IMG/VR virus record: IMGVR_UViG_3300042324_001793 | Location: 1-64,000 of that record | Origin: a virus | Direction: 5' to 3' (one strand) | Length of the DNA: 64,000 bases | Shown: positions 23,210 through 33,040 of the stretch, one piece after another | Layout of the letters: each line of letters opens with the position of its first letter | Position numbering within the stretch: position 1 is the first letter of the stretch | The notes under the pieces: model-generated | What the model saw: the letters and a program-made list of their open reading frames with translations, nothing else | Told to the model about the DNA's origin: nothing | The model's database searches: none | Made by a program: the position numbers and the translations under genes

Positions 23210-25942
23210 CTATACGAGAATTTTCTTAAGTTCAGCGATTACTTGTTCGCTAGTTATCAATTTAGAACACTCAAATTGGCGACTAGTTCCTTTATGATCA
23301 GGGCACCAATTCCAGTCTCCGGCATCAAGTCTCAAACGATTGGCACAGCCTGAGCATGCACCAGCCGGGGCAGCTAATTTAACAATTCCATTATCAGGTT
23401 CGTTGTAGGGTTCAGTAAATCCAGATACTTGAATGGTTGGGACGTTTGCTGCCCACGCTAACCAAGTTAAGCCGCTGCTTATTCCAATGAATGCTTGACA
23501 CTCAGATATGTTTTTAACAGCCTCCTCGATTGAACCTTCCGGTAACTTAGCGGCTCCGATTGGATGGCTATTTCCCATATATCCATCGTGTTCTCTTGAC
23601 ATAATGACTGGTTCATATCCATTTTGTAATAACCAGTCAGTAACCTCCTGCCAGCCATTTGGATTGTTCCAATATTTGGCTTGAGCAGTTCCGTGAATTC
23701 CTAAACCTACTTTTTTAGTGACAGTAGATCGGTCGTATGTTTTAATTAAAGGCTTGATTTCAGTGTAGTCTAATCCTAAAATATCAGCAGCAGTTCTCTG
23801 TAATGGACCCAACTTAAAATCTCTAGGATTCATTGCTGAATCGAACACTTCGTTATTATTGTACCATCCGATTTTATACATTGCATAAAGGCCTGTTATA
23901 CTGGAACCGGGTGCAACTAATTCGATTTCCGGATATTGCTCAGCAAATAAGTTATTCCAAAAAGTAGAGCAAACAACTTTACAATTATGTTTCTTTCTGA
24001 ATTCTTCAACGTAAGGGAACCATGCTAAATTATCACCTAGCGCCTTAGAGTCAAGTGAAATATAAACCTTCTTTCCAGCAATATTATAATTAATTTCTTC
24101 AATGACTTCGCTGTTCTGATCAAGTATTTGAATTTTCCAATCTTTAAAGTATTTAGAGTAGGTTTTTGCCCAAGTTTTATTACCTAGAGTAGTTAAAAAT
24201 TCTTCTGAACCAGTTACATTATTTATGAATTTAACTGGGTACTTAAAACTTGATGATGTTTCGATTTCAACATAGGCTCCATCCATAAAATTATAATAAA
24301 CAGTTGGACTCTCTGCGTCTGAGAAAAGGGTTAATCGATTCATTACGATAAATTCAGATAGGTCGTTTTGTAAAAACTCAGAATAAACGCTCTTTCCTAA
24401 ATAATTAACGGTTGCCGTTAATCCCTTTTGGTATTTACCTAGATCAACTAATGAGTAACCGTCTTTCTGTAAGGTTACGAATTTTACAAATTTACCGTAT
24501 CTAACTTCCAGTAAATAGTCGCTATCTGCTTTTTCTTCGTGAAATCCTGAAATTAGGTGTAGGTATAAATTTCCATTATCACTCGCAGCTGGATAGATTT
24601 GGAATTTACCATCATCTCTTAAGATACCGTCTCTATTCCAAACAGCTTGAGTATTTAATTCGTTTGAGTTCGCAATATACTCGGTGTGACCTATGTTAGT
24701 TGTAAATTTTCTTAAGTATTCAAGAAATACTCTCTCTAACTGCCAGCCCTTTGGCTTATTTGTAAAGTATTCGCGTTTTGTTTTTATTTGATCCATCATC
24801 TTAACGGCGATATCCGTCTTTATCGAAAAGATGAAAGTTGCCATGAAAGGCGACAATTGAGTGTCTACACTTGAACCTTCGTGATATTCATAGATAATAG
24901 CATCATGCAATTTTGATTTTTCCAAGAAGGCTTGTCTGTATTGGAATGTATCGATTAGGTTATCGTATTCCATGAAGTGAATCATTTTCTTTCCTAGGAA
25001 TTTACAGAAATTAAAAGCAATCGTCATTGATGTCCATATTGCATAATCATGATGGTACGGCATTGCATTGTCAACTTGATAATCTGCAAATCTGGTCCAT
25101 CTACCGCTTGATACTGAATGATCTTCAAATTCTGAATTTAAAAGTAGTGGATTTTCTTTATCAAAGATATAGTAATCAACCAATTTTTGAATTTCAGGCT
25201 TTATTGCATAGTGAGATACTAATAGGATTGGGATACCTGCAAATTCTCTAAGTTTTGAAATACACTCAATTAGGTCCTGCTCTTTTTCTGGAGTATTAGG
25301 CCACGTGTCTAAAACAAAAATGTCATCCTTATATTCTTCGGAAATAATAATGGATTCTGGAGTAGGCTTATTATAGAGTTGGTCATTCTTAATTCCGCCC
25401 TTTACTCCAAAGAAATAGAGATCTCCAGGATGAGCTGTATATTCAAAGACTCCGTCTGGAAATGCTTGCTCAAAACCTTTAACTTCACGAATGGCCGCTT
25501 CAGTTAAATTCTTATAATAGTCAGACCATTCTTCTGAAATATTCGCAAGCAGTGGAGCGGCTGAACTGCCGTCTGATCTGCGAGTTCCGTGTTCAGGTCT
25601 ACCAGTTGAAGCACATGTAAAAATGAATGCTCCTCCAGGTTTTAGCATTCGGATAATATTCTGTAGCGATTTCTCATAGAACATGTCGTGTTCAAATACT
25701 TCAGTTGAAATAATAAGATCAAACTGTTCGTTTGGTGCATCGTATAGATGAGCGACTTGAATAACGTCTACGTTTGGACCTTCACCTACATCTAATCCAA
25801 TATAGTTACAATCGGTTAAGAAGAATCGGTTATTTCCATTAATATCAAGAGATCCGATATCTAGGACCTTTTTTCCAGTGAAATACTGCGGAAATACTTC
25901 ACTCATTTTTTTACAAAATTCTTGCTGTTGAGGATGTGCCAT
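23210..25942 (-). CDS. Trifunctional fusion: methyltransferase, GT-A-like, TibC-like protein O-heptosyltransferase
   Basis: A 910-residue protein. Residues 1-175 are a class I methyltransferase (VLDIGSLDINGNNRFF, then FDLIISTEVFEHD, MLKPGGAFIFTC). Residues about 195-430 look like a GT-A glycosyltransferase with FMEYDN as possible metal-binding motif. Residues about 545-910 match bacterial autotransporter heptosyltransferases (TibC/Aah) from beta-barrel (YPVKFINN, KYFKDWKIQI) through VYISLDSKALGDNLAWFPYV to CSTFWNNLF. The four cysteines C863, C866, C880 and C892 correspond to the TibC iron site, though with shorter spacings. TibC transfers heptose from ADP-heptose to serines of beta-rich Ser repeats. 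Substrates here are probably the phage's own Ser/Thr-rich fibres (inference). Confidence 0.8.
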   Translation of the reverse strand: MAHPQQQEFCKKMSEVFPQYFTGKKVLDIGSLDINGNNRFFLTDCNYIGLDVGEGPNVDVIQVAHLYDAPNEQFDLIISTEVFEHDMFYEKSLQNIIRMLKPGGAFIFTCASTGRPEHGTRRSDGSSAAPLLANISEEWSDYYKNLTEAAIREVKGFEQAFPDGVFEYTAHPGDLYFFGVKGGIKNDQLYNKPTPESIIISEEYKDDIFVLDTWPNTPEKEQDLIECISKLREFAGIPILLVSHYAIKPEIQKLVDYYIFDKENPLLLNSEFEDHSVSSGRWTRFADYQVDNAMPYHHDYAIWTSMTIAFNFCKFLGKKMIHFMEYDNLIDTFQYRQAFLEKSKLHDAIIYEYHEGSSVDTQLSPFMATFIFSIKTDIAVKMMDQIKTKREYFTNKPKGWQLERVFLEYLRKFTTNIGHTEYIANSNELNTQAVWNRDGILRDDGKFQIYPAASDNGNLYLHLISGFHEEKADSDYLLEVRYGKFVKFVTLQKDGYSLVDLGKYQKGLTATVNYLGKSVYSEFLQNDLSEFIVMNRLTLFSDAESPTVYYNFMDGAYVEIETSSSFKYPVKFINNVTGSEEFLTTLGNKTWAKTYSKYFKDWKIQILDQNSEVIEEINYNIAGKKVYISLDSKALGDNLAWFPYVEEFRKKHNCKVVCSTFWNNLFAEQYPEIELVAPGSSITGLYAMYKIGWYNNNEVFDSAMNPRDFKLGPLQRTAADILGLDYTEIKPLIKTYDRSTVTKKVGLGIHGTAQAKYWNNPNGWQEVTDWLLQNGYEPVIMSREHDGYMGNSHPIGAAKLPEGSIEEAVKNISECQAFIGISSGLTWLAWAANVPTIQVSGFTEPYNEPDNGIVKLAAPAGACSGCANRLRLDAGDWNWCPDHKGTSRQFECSKLITSEQVIAELKKILV

Positions 25943-25949
25943 TTGTTAA

Positions 25950-26615
25950 TTATCTTTTTGTTATAATAGTTATACCGTTTAGGAAATTTACAGATTCAAT
26001 ATCTGTTCTGATTTCCAAACCTTTTTCTTTTGTTTGTTTAGTTAGGAAGTCTTCTCTTCGTGCATGAACGTTCCAAAATTCTTCCTGCATTTGACCGTTA
26101 AAGTTAACATCGTCTACTAGCTTTTTGCAGAATTCAATTGACGAACCTGGATGCATAAAGCCGCCTTCCCAATCTTCCCAATACGAAGTTGAAGTATCTT
26201 CAATAACGTAGACTCCTTCAGGTTTTACGTAGTCAATTAGATTATTAAATGAGATAATTACATGTCGATTGATATGTGAACCGTCATCAAGTACCATATC
26301 AAATGGTCCCCATTTTTTAGCGACCCAATTTAAGAACTGAGGATCGTCTTGTGAACCTATTTCAACAAAAACATTTTTACTAGAGTCTTCGTATTGTTTA
26401 CATGAAGGTTCAATATCAATTCCTATAATTGTTGCATTTGGATAGTATTCTCTCCAAGTCGAAAGAGATTCTCCGTGAAGAACTCCGATTTCAAGAATGG
26501 TTAAAGGTTCTAATCGATTGAACGGTAACCATTTTTCGTACTTTTCACAGTAATTGTGAATTTCTGAAGATTTGTCTGTGCCTTTAGACTTGGCAATAGT
26601 ATTTAGTGATCTCAT
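25950..26615 (-). CDS. SAM-dependent methyltransferase, MycE/CmcI-like
   Basis: A 221-residue class I methyltransferase. The SAM site is LTILEIGVLHGESLSTW, with IIGIDIEPS as acidic loop. The metal-type signature FDMVLDDGSHINRHVI resembles mycinose-type sugar O-methyltransferases and CmcI-like enzymes, in which the Asp/His residues hold Mg2+. EGVYVIEDTSTSYWEDW follows. This suggests methylation of a sugar hydroxyl. It is placed 7 nt upstream of the heptosyltransferase fusion and 13 nt after the GT4 fusion, so all three are probably one operon. Confidence 0.75.
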   Translation of the reverse strand: MRSLNTIAKSKGTDKSSEIHNYCEKYEKWLPFNRLEPLTILEIGVLHGESLSTWREYYPNATIIGIDIEPSCKQYEDSSKNVFVEIGSQDDPQFLNWVAKKWGPFDMVLDDGSHINRHVIISFNNLIDYVKPEGVYVIEDTSTSYWEDWEGGFMHPGSSIEFCKKLVDDVNFNGQMQEEFWNVHARREDFLTKQTKEKGLEIRTDIESVNFLNGITIITKR

Positions 26616-26628
26616 ATAAGAGTATGGG

Positions 26629-29415
26629 TTATTTCCAAAAGTAGATTAATTGTAGTGCATTATTGTAGCCGCACATTAGCATGTAAGAATTAAAACCTAG
26701 TTTATTTAGTCGACTAACGAAATTGTTTCTAAGGTCTTCATTAAACCCTAAGTGTTCGTGATGGTACTCTACTGCGATATTTCTGATCTTTGATAAATTC
26801 TCATCGCTTATTCCATTTAGCGCAATAATTTCAGAGCCTTCAATATCTACCTTTAAAAAGTCAATTCGGTCGATTAATTTATTCTCCAGAATGAAATCTA
26901 AGGTATATAAGTTTACGTCGTATTGGGTCTGTAATGGATCTTTATGATGCCATAAGTTAGATCCCCCTAGGTGAGAACTTTCAGTAAGAGTTAAGGTTCC
27001 CAAGTTATCAGCAATTGCTGCATTAAATAGGACCGCATTTTCTGGAGCATTCTGTTTTAAGATTTCAAAGTATCGACGATCAGGCTCGAAAGTTACAATT
27101 TTACTTGCGCCCATGTGATATGCATATCGGGTAAAGATTCCAAGATTACCGCCCAAATCCACAACAACATCGCCGGGTCTAACCTTAACTTCTCCATGTT
27201 CGTAATCTTTTAGATTATAGATCTCATGATAGATTGCGTAATCCCAACCGTATTGATGAGCAATATCCATTGTTCCTCCTGGTACATCTTTAATTGAGCC
27301 AAGATTTTTGATTTCATTTTTACCAACAAAGAAGTATTCAGTATCGTGGAAGTTTTTATCACGCTGAGTCTCGATATAGTCTGTCATAACCGTTGCGAAT
27401 CCAAGATCTTTATTTCCATGAAAGTAGAGAATATTTGATTTATCTTTAGGTACGAATTGCCAGCCGAATATTTTTCCAAAGTTCTTTGGGCCAGAGTCTC
27501 TCCAAAACGAGATAAAGTGTTCCATTGCTTTGCCAGTTGTTCCCAATAAGTCGCCGTCCCATTCTGAGACATCAAAGTTTGAAATTGGCAAAAATGTCGT
27601 AAAATTGTGTTTACTTCTCAAGTAATTATCGAGACCTTCATCGTTCCATTGTAGTAATTCGTCGTATTGGTCAAGCGGTGTTTCTTTGTACATTTTAAGA
27701 ATCTCATCAAAGAACCAGGTACACTCTTTATTGTAGACGTACATGCAAATATGAGCCTTTGTAAATAACCTCTTGACACCATCTCGGTCGCAGATACTTT
27801 GGTTAAATAATTGTCTTCCACGAAGTCCGTCTTTTCTGGTAAAGAAGCCAATAAAATCGTCCTGTATGTGAACGTCTGGAATTGGATAATTTGTAATCTG
27901 GCTAAAGTACTTAACGATATTGTCAATATTATAATTTGCAACAATATCTCCGTCTAACCAAACTAAATTCTCGAAACTTTCTTGAATAGCTGCTTCTTTA
28001 CACGCATACTGTTTCCAATACCATTTATCGTGTTCTGAATGATATGGAATACTTAATGTTCGGCTAATAACGTTTGGATGATTAAACGGAACTTCACAGT
28101 CTATTCCATATACGAGAATTTTACGATTTGAGAATTTAGCTAACGATATAACTAATTTCTCAATGATTGGCATGTATGCTAGATTACCACAGGTCACCCA
28201 TGCAAAGTCAGTTGAGTATTCAATTGACTGCGGGCTAATAAGTTCCTGAATGTGATCTTGTGCGATCGTGGCAGCATTCTGCCAAGTAAATTCATTTCTA
28301 ATTTGTTCTGATTCCATTAATGCTGATTTTTTATAATTTTCAAACTGGTCGTAAACTAGTCTAAGTTTTATTTGAAGATCTGAGAAATTAGGCTCACAGA
28401 AATTACCTGGAGTATTCTGATTCCAAGACTCCTCATTTGCTACACCTGCTGGAACTTCGCCAATAATTGAAACTGGAATACCCTTACCTTGAGCAAACTG
28501 CAGTTGTGCTCCCCAATTTGAGTACATTGATGGAACTCCGCATGACATTGCCTCAATTAATGGAAGATTCCAGCCTTCACTTCTGGCACATGACACAAAA
28601 ACGTCAGCCGACTTAAGTAGTTTTACGTAATCTTCTTTTGACTGATGGTGTAGTACTTTAATTCCTGAATGAGAAAGCTCAAACTTAGCTAATCTCTCCT
28701 CAGTAGAAGAGAGGCCGTCCGTTGCAAATCGATTATCTACGCTAATGACAAGCTCAACATTCTCATCTTGTGAAAAGGTTTCAGTAAAAGCTCTGATAAT
28801 TTCTTTGGTTGACTTACGATATTCCCAGCGACCCACTACGACAAATCGGAAAGGCCTGTTCTCTGGAAAAGCCGAATCCGGTGAGGTCGGTTTAAACATC
28901 TCAGTGTCTACTCCCTCTGGTACAACTTTTACTTTATGTGATGCGATTCCTTGCTCAATTGTGCACTGTTTTTGCCATTCACTAGGAACCCAAACTTGAT
29001 CGAACTTTTTAAGTTGAGCAAAGAAGTCTTCAGGTTGTCTAGTTGTTTCCCATACATTGTATGCAATTGATGGACCTGAGTAATCTTGGCTAAAGTACAG
29101 GTGACCTGTGTCATTTAGCACAATATTAACAGTTGGCTCAGTAGATTGAATTGGGTACTTCAAGTATAGAGGAAACTCCGCATGACCTGTTTGAGTACCT
29201 AACGTTTGTTCAGATAACATCGTCTTTAACTCAGAGTCTATATAATACTCCCCATTGTGAGGCTCATCGTCATTGTAACCTTTCCATGAATCGCCGATCG
29301 TCCAATTTCTAACTGAAACTGGCGTTAATTGATTTAGAGCTTTAAAGAAATTTCGTGAATGGCAATTATATCCGGTATCGCCTATTATTGAAGTGTGAGC
29401 TTTGATTAGAGTCAT
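26629..29415 (-). CDS. Fusion: GT4 glycosyltransferase, GT-A-like domain, FkbM methyltransferase
   Basis: 928 residues from ATG 29415 (MTLIKAHTS). A frame to 29505 adds 30 hydrophobic residues that look unrelated to the domain, so the internal start is preferred. Residues 1-400 are a GT-B group 1 (GT4) enzyme with FRFVVVGRWEYRKSTKEI and the E-x7-E region ARSEGWNLPLIEAMSCGVPS. Residues 400-640 resemble a GT-A fold with the DxD-type LVWLDGDIVANYN. Residues about 700-928 are an FkbM methyltransferase (VVVDLGGNLGIFTRYAY, FLKVDIEGSEIIALNG). A single polypeptide could add two sugars and O-methylate one. No transmembrane part is seen. Confidence 0.85.
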   Translation of the reverse strand: MTLIKAHTSIIGDTGYNCHSRNFFKALNQLTPVSVRNWTIGDSWKGYNDDEPHNGEYYIDSELKTMLSEQTLGTQTGHAEFPLYLKYPIQSTEPTVNIVLNDTGHLYFSQDYSGPSIAYNVWETTRQPEDFFAQLKKFDQVWVPSEWQKQCTIEQGIASHKVKVVPEGVDTEMFKPTSPDSAFPENRPFRFVVVGRWEYRKSTKEIIRAFTETFSQDENVELVISVDNRFATDGLSSTEERLAKFELSHSGIKVLHHQSKEDYVKLLKSADVFVSCARSEGWNLPLIEAMSCGVPSMYSNWGAQLQFAQGKGIPVSIIGEVPAGVANEESWNQNTPGNFCEPNFSDLQIKLRLVYDQFENYKKSALMESEQIRNEFTWQNAATIAQDHIQELISPQSIEYSTDFAWVTCGNLAYMPIIEKLVISLAKFSNRKILVYGIDCEVPFNHPNVISRTLSIPYHSEHDKWYWKQYACKEAAIQESFENLVWLDGDIVANYNIDNIVKYFSQITNYPIPDVHIQDDFIGFFTRKDGLRGRQLFNQSICDRDGVKRLFTKAHICMYVYNKECTWFFDEILKMYKETPLDQYDELLQWNDEGLDNYLRSKHNFTTFLPISNFDVSEWDGDLLGTTGKAMEHFISFWRDSGPKNFGKIFGWQFVPKDKSNILYFHGNKDLGFATVMTDYIETQRDKNFHDTEYFFVGKNEIKNLGSIKDVPGGTMDIAHQYGWDYAIYHEIYNLKDYEHGEVKVRPGDVVVDLGGNLGIFTRYAYHMGASKIVTFEPDRRYFEILKQNAPENAVLFNAAIADNLGTLTLTESSHLGGSNLWHHKDPLQTQYDVNLYTLDFILENKLIDRIDFLKVDIEGSEIIALNGISDENLSKIRNIAVEYHHEHLGFNEDLRNNFVSRLNKLGFNSYMLMCGYNNALQLIYFWK

Positions 29416-29528
29416 TGACTTGATAATTGTTTCTATTTTATACTCGATTTTTATATTTTGTTTAGGTAAACCGTAAAAAATATTTAAGTATAAAAGTAAA
29501 AACACAAAGATACGTGGAACGAAGATTA

Positions 29529-30104
29529 ATGTTTCCTCAAAAAGAGGTAGAATTATTGAACTGGTACTGGTTTAGCGAGGGCTTCTCAGCGGAAGAAATT
29601 GATAGAGTTCGCAAAGTATCAGAACTTTTTGAATATCATCAAGCTGTTACTTTTGGAAATCAAGGAGAAAACCATAAAATTAGAAAGAGCAAAATTAAAT
29701 GGTTAGGCGAGAATAACGAATCGACTAAATGGATTTATGATAAGTTGATGGAATTTGCAATAATTGCAAATCGAGAACTTTGGAATTTTGACCTAATATC
29801 AATAATTGACTCAATCCAGTACACTGAATATTATGAAGGTGGTGGTCACTATGATTACCATGTAGATCTTGGACCAGGTTCAGCATCTCACCGGAAAATT
29901 AGTATTGTTGTACAATTAAGCGACCCTTCTGAATACGAAGGCGGCGATTTTGAAATACTTAAAGGAATAACTCCTGATAAATTGCCCCGAAATAAGGGAG
30001 CAACTATTTTATTCCCAAGTTACCTATTACATAGAGTAACTCCAGTAACCAAAGGAATTAGGCGAAGCCTAGTTATTTGGATAGGAGGAAATTCATTAAG
30101 ATAA
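29529..30104 (+). CDS. 2-oxoglutarate/Fe(II) hydroxylase, PKHD / prolyl-hydroxylase-like
   Basis: 191 residues from ATG 29529 (a GTG at 29514 would add 5). The double-stranded beta-helix fold is visible. The iron ligands are H111 and D113 in HYDYHVDLG and H168 in FPSYLLHRV. The 2OG-binding Arg is R178, ten residues after the last His, in VTKGIRRSLVIWIGG. YEGGDFEI is the usual core strand. This layout is that of PKHD-type and prolyl 4-hydroxylase-like enzymes. It stands alone on the plus strand beside the collagen-like genes, so Pro or another residue of those proteins is a candidate substrate (inference). Free amino acids or nucleic acids are alternatives. Confidence 0.8.
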   Translation: MFPQKEVELLNWYWFSEGFSAEEIDRVRKVSELFEYHQAVTFGNQGENHKIRKSKIKWLGENNESTKWIYDKLMEFAIIANRELWNFDLISIIDSIQYTEYYEGGGHYDYHVDLGPGSASHRKISIVVQLSDPSEYEGGDFEILKGITPDKLPRNKGATILFPSYLLHRVTPVTKGIRRSLVIWIGGNSLR

Positions 30105-30110
30105 AGTTAC

Positions 30111-30136
30111 GGGAGAGTCAAAGACTCTCCCTTTTT
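30111..30136 (+). terminator. Rho-independent terminator after the hydroxylase gene
   Basis: GGGAGAGTC (30111-30119) pairs perfectly with GACTCTCCC (30123-30131) across an AAA loop, followed by TTTTT. It separates the convergent hydroxylase and the minus-strand virion gene. Confidence 0.85.
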
Positions 30137-30137
30137 G

Positions 30138-30386
30138 TTACGCGGCAGTTAAGCCTAATGAAGTAAGAACTTTTCCAATTAGCACAGAGTCGTCTGTTCC
30201 CCAATCTGAAATACTTGTTAAGAGCCTGTCTCCGCTACAAATTGCAACCTCACTTGAATCAAGTATCTGAAACATAACTTTTACCGAAGTTGAATTCAAT
30301 TTATAGTGTACAGAGAAGATGCTTAATGTTACTCCAGTTTTTCCAAGAATAGTTATTGGGTTTATCGATATTGTAGTATTTTCCAT
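30138..30386 (-). CDS. Small probable virion protein, 82 aa
   Basis: An 82-residue beta-rich protein (ISINPITILGKTGVTLSIFS, VKVMFQILDSSEVAICSGD) ending in a short helix VLIGKVLTSLGLT. There are no enzyme motifs. It is the last gene of the collagen-like transcript and lies 28 nt downstream of the 870-residue protein. A fibre-tip or cap protein is possible from context; no homologue is recognised. Confidence 0.6.
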   Translation of the reverse strand: MENTTISINPITILGKTGVTLSIFSVHYKLNSTSVKVMFQILDSSEVAICSGDRLLTSISDWGTDDSVLIGKVLTSLGLTAA

Positions 30387-30413
30387 TTTACTTTATTTTA
30401 TTTTTAATACGTA

Positions 30414-33026
30414 TTACATTGGTATAACATTAACAAGTAATCCGTTGACAAATTGCAACAGCATCATAGATCGACCATCAAAAACCATTATATCACCAGT
30501 ATAGCCGCCTCCGCTGCCTCCGCCGCCTCCATCCGCACCAGGAGGTCCGGGTGCTCCAGCAGGTCCAGTTCCTCCAGGAGTTCCAGCAGGTCCAGCAGGC
30601 CCGGCTGGACCAGTTAATCCGGTAGGTCCAGTTAATCCAGTAGGTCCTTGAATTCCTTGAGGACCTGGGGCACCAGCAGGACCAGTTCCTCCAGGTGAAC
30701 CGTCTCTACCTGAAGTACCTGAAGAACCGGCTTCTCCCCTAGGCCCTTGAATTCCCTGAGGTCCAGTTGCTCCAGCTGGGCCAGTTAATCCAGTAGGGCC
30801 AGTTAATCCAGTAGGTCCAGTATTACCAATTGGACCCTGAATTCCTTGAGGACCAGTAGCTCCAGTAGGACCAGTTATTCCACTTGTACCGGAAGAGCCT
30901 GCTTTTCCAGAAGTACCTGAGCTACCTGGTGCTCCAGCTAATCCAGTAGGTCCAGTTGCCCCAGCCGGGCCTTGAATTCCCTGAGGTCCAATTGGGCCAG
31001 TTAATCCAGTAGGTCCTTGAATTCCTTGAGGACCTGTTCCGCCAGGTGAACCGTCTCTACCGGAAGTACCAGAAGAACCATTTTCTCCCCTAGGGCCTTG
31101 AATTCCTTGAGGACCAGTTAATCCGGTAGGGCCGGTTAATCCAGTAGGTCCAGTATTACCAATTGGACCCTGAATTCCTTGAGGACCAGTAGCTCCAGTA
31201 GGACCAGTAGCACCGGTTGGACCAGTTATTCCGCTTGTTCCAGAAGTACCTCTTGTTCCAGAAGAACCTGAGCTACCTGATGCACCAGCAGGTCCGATTG
31301 GGCCGGTTGCTCCGGCTGGACCTTGAATTCCTTGAGGACCAGTAGCACCAGTTGGACCAGTTGCCCATGATCCATATCCTGAACCTGAATACCAAGTATG
31401 ACCGGTTGGTATAGTAGTAAATCCAGGATTCCATTTTAGTGAGCTATTATCTCCGTTTGATGCACATATAAAGATCCATGTATCTGAGGGTCTTTGAGTG
31501 TCCGTATATGATTTAACTATTAAATAACTTGCGTTATAGGGACTAGCCATTCCCCTAGGAGGTGCATAGTATAGAGCAGACCATGTTCCAAGAGCAACTG
31601 TTTCTGGGCCAATATCGAAATGACCAGCTGTTCCGAAAGCTTTAGCGACAGGTATCGCAATTACTCTACCTGACCAAGTGACATTATTTCCGTCCCATGA
31701 TACGTTACCTCCACCCGAGACAGTCCATGTTGCATTAACTGTGTCGTATTCAGTTGGGCCCTGAGGTCCAGTAGGTCCAAGAGGTCCAGTAGGTCCAAGA
31801 GGACCAATCGGACCAGTTGCTCCACTTGTACCGGAAGTACCTCTTGTTCCAGAAGAACCTGAGCTACCTGGTGCTCCAGTTGGACCAAGAGGACCAGTTG
31901 CTCCAGCTGGACCTTGTATTCCTTGAGGACCAGCAGGTCCGATTGGACCAGTTGCTCCACTTGTACCGGAAGTACCTCTTGTTCCAGAAGAACCTGAGCT
32001 ACCTGGTGCTCCAGTTGGACCAAGAGGACCGGTAGGACCAAGAGGACCAGTTAATCCAGTTGGGCCAGTTTGACCGCTAGTTCCTGAAGAACCATTTGCT
32101 CCAGCTGGACCTTGGATTCCTTGAGGACCAGTAGGCCCAAGAGGTCCAGTAGCTCCAGCTGGACCTTGAATTCCTTGAGGACCGGTTGGACCGGTTATTC
32201 CACTTGTACCAGAAGTACCTCTTGTTCCAGAAGAACCTGAACTACCTGGTGCTCCAGTTGGGCCGATTGGGCCAGTAGCTCCAGTAGGACCAGTTGGTCC
32301 AGTTATTCCGCTTGTTCCAGAAGAACCATTTGAACCTGAAGTTCCAGAAGCACCTGACATACCGCTTGTTCCTGAAGAACCAGTAGGACCAGTCGCTCCA
32401 GTTGGACCAGTATTACCAATTGGACCTTGAATACCCTGAGGGCCAGTTGGTCCAGTTATTCCACTAGTTCCAGAAGAACCGTTTGTTCCGGCTGGACCTT
32501 GAATACCCTGAGGACCGGTTGGTCCAGTTATTCCACTTGTACCAGAAGTACCAGCAGTTCCTGAAGTACCTCTTGTTCCAGAAGAACCTGAGCTACCGGG
32601 TGCTCCAGTAGGTCCAGTTGCTCCAGTTGGACCTTGAATTCCTTGAGGACCAGTTGGACCAGTTATTCCACTTGTACCAGAAGTACCAGCAGTTCCTGAA
32701 GTACCTCTTGTTCCAGAAGAACCTGACGAACCGGATGTACCTGAAGTACCTCGTGTTCCGGAAGAACCTGAACTGCCGTTTGAGCCTGACGTTCCGCTTG
32801 TTCCAGAAGAACCTGCGGCTGACACCCAAGAGGTTCCATTAAACCTATAAATGTTTTTATCTGCTCGATTGTAGAGAATCGCGCCTTCCTTTGCATTAGC
32901 TCGACCTCTACTTATATTATCAACTAGAGTTAGAGCAAAACCGTTTACGCCGGAGGTTCCAGCGGTTCCGCTTGTACCTTCTCCAAATTCTACTCCGCCT
33001 GGTGCATTAATTTTATAACTACTCAT
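30414..33026 (-). CDS. Collagen-like fibre protein with Gly-Pro-X repeats, 870 aa
   Basis: Residues 1-70 form a non-collagen head ([19 protein letters not shown]). Two Gly-X-Y regions, about 72-423 and 561-840, flank a beta-type domain (424-560: [27 protein letters not shown]). The tail (841-870) is a Gly run then [18 protein letters not shown]. The repeats mix BclA-like [13 protein letters not shown] with proline-free [13 protein letters not shown] blocks like those of its giant neighbour. Pro is mostly in X position (GPT, GPQ, GPA), with GAP as the Y-position exception. A trimeric triple-helical fibre is expected, as for other phage and spore collagen-like proteins. The adjacent hydroxylase may modify it. 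Confidence 0.85.
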   Translation of the reverse strand: MSSYKINAPGGVEFGEGTSGTAGTSGVNGFALTLVDNISRGRANAKEGAILYNRADKNIYRFNGTSWVSAAGSSGTSGTSGSNGSSGSSGTRGTSGTSGSSGSSGTRGTSGTAGTSGTSGITGPTGPQGIQGPTGATGPTGAPGSSGSSGTRGTSGTAGTSGTSGITGPTGPQGIQGPAGTNGSSGTSGITGPTGPQGIQGPIGNTGPTGATGPTGSSGTSGMSGASGTSGSNGSSGTSGITGPTGPTGATGPIGPTGAPGSSGSSGTRGTSGTSGITGPTGPQGIQGPAGATGPLGPTGPQGIQGPAGANGSSGTSGQTGPTGLTGPLGPTGPLGPTGAPGSSGSSGTRGTSGTSGATGPIGPAGPQGIQGPAGATGPLGPTGAPGSSGSSGTRGTSGTSGATGPIGPLGPTGPLGPTGPQGPTEYDTVNATWTVSGGGNVSWDGNNVTWSGRVIAIPVAKAFGTAGHFDIGPETVALGTWSALYYAPPRGMASPYNASYLIVKSYTDTQRPSDTWIFICASNGDNSSLKWNPGFTTIPTGHTWYSGSGYGSWATGPTGATGPQGIQGPAGATGPIGPAGASGSSGSSGTRGTSGTSGITGPTGATGPTGATGPQGIQGPIGNTGPTGLTGPTGLTGPQGIQGPRGENGSSGTSGRDGSPGGTGPQGIQGPTGLTGPIGPQGIQGPAGATGPTGLAGAPGSSGTSGKAGSSGTSGITGPTGATGPQGIQGPIGNTGPTGLTGPTGLTGPAGATGPQGIQGPRGEAGSSGTSGRDGSPGGTGPAGAPGPQGIQGPTGLTGPTGLTGPAGPAGPAGTPGGTGPAGAPGPPGADGGGGGSGGGYTGDIMVFDGRSMMLLQFVNGLLVNVIPM
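31760..32810 (-). repeat. Collagen-type Gly-X-Y coding repeat, N-terminal rod of the 870-aa protein
   Basis: Glycine every third codon with [12 protein letters not shown] and [13 protein letters not shown] blocks repeated many times. A second such array in the same gene spans about 30505-31345. Confidence 0.85.
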
Positions 33027-33040
33027 TTATATTCTATTTT

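Noticed and set aside
29416-29505. Extension of the GT4 fusion by 30 hydrophobic residues as a membrane anchor
   Set aside because: The extra residues are AT-rich intergenic in character and include a TATAAAATA promoter-like stretch; the GT4 domain starts naturally at the ATG at 29415. Not fully excluded.
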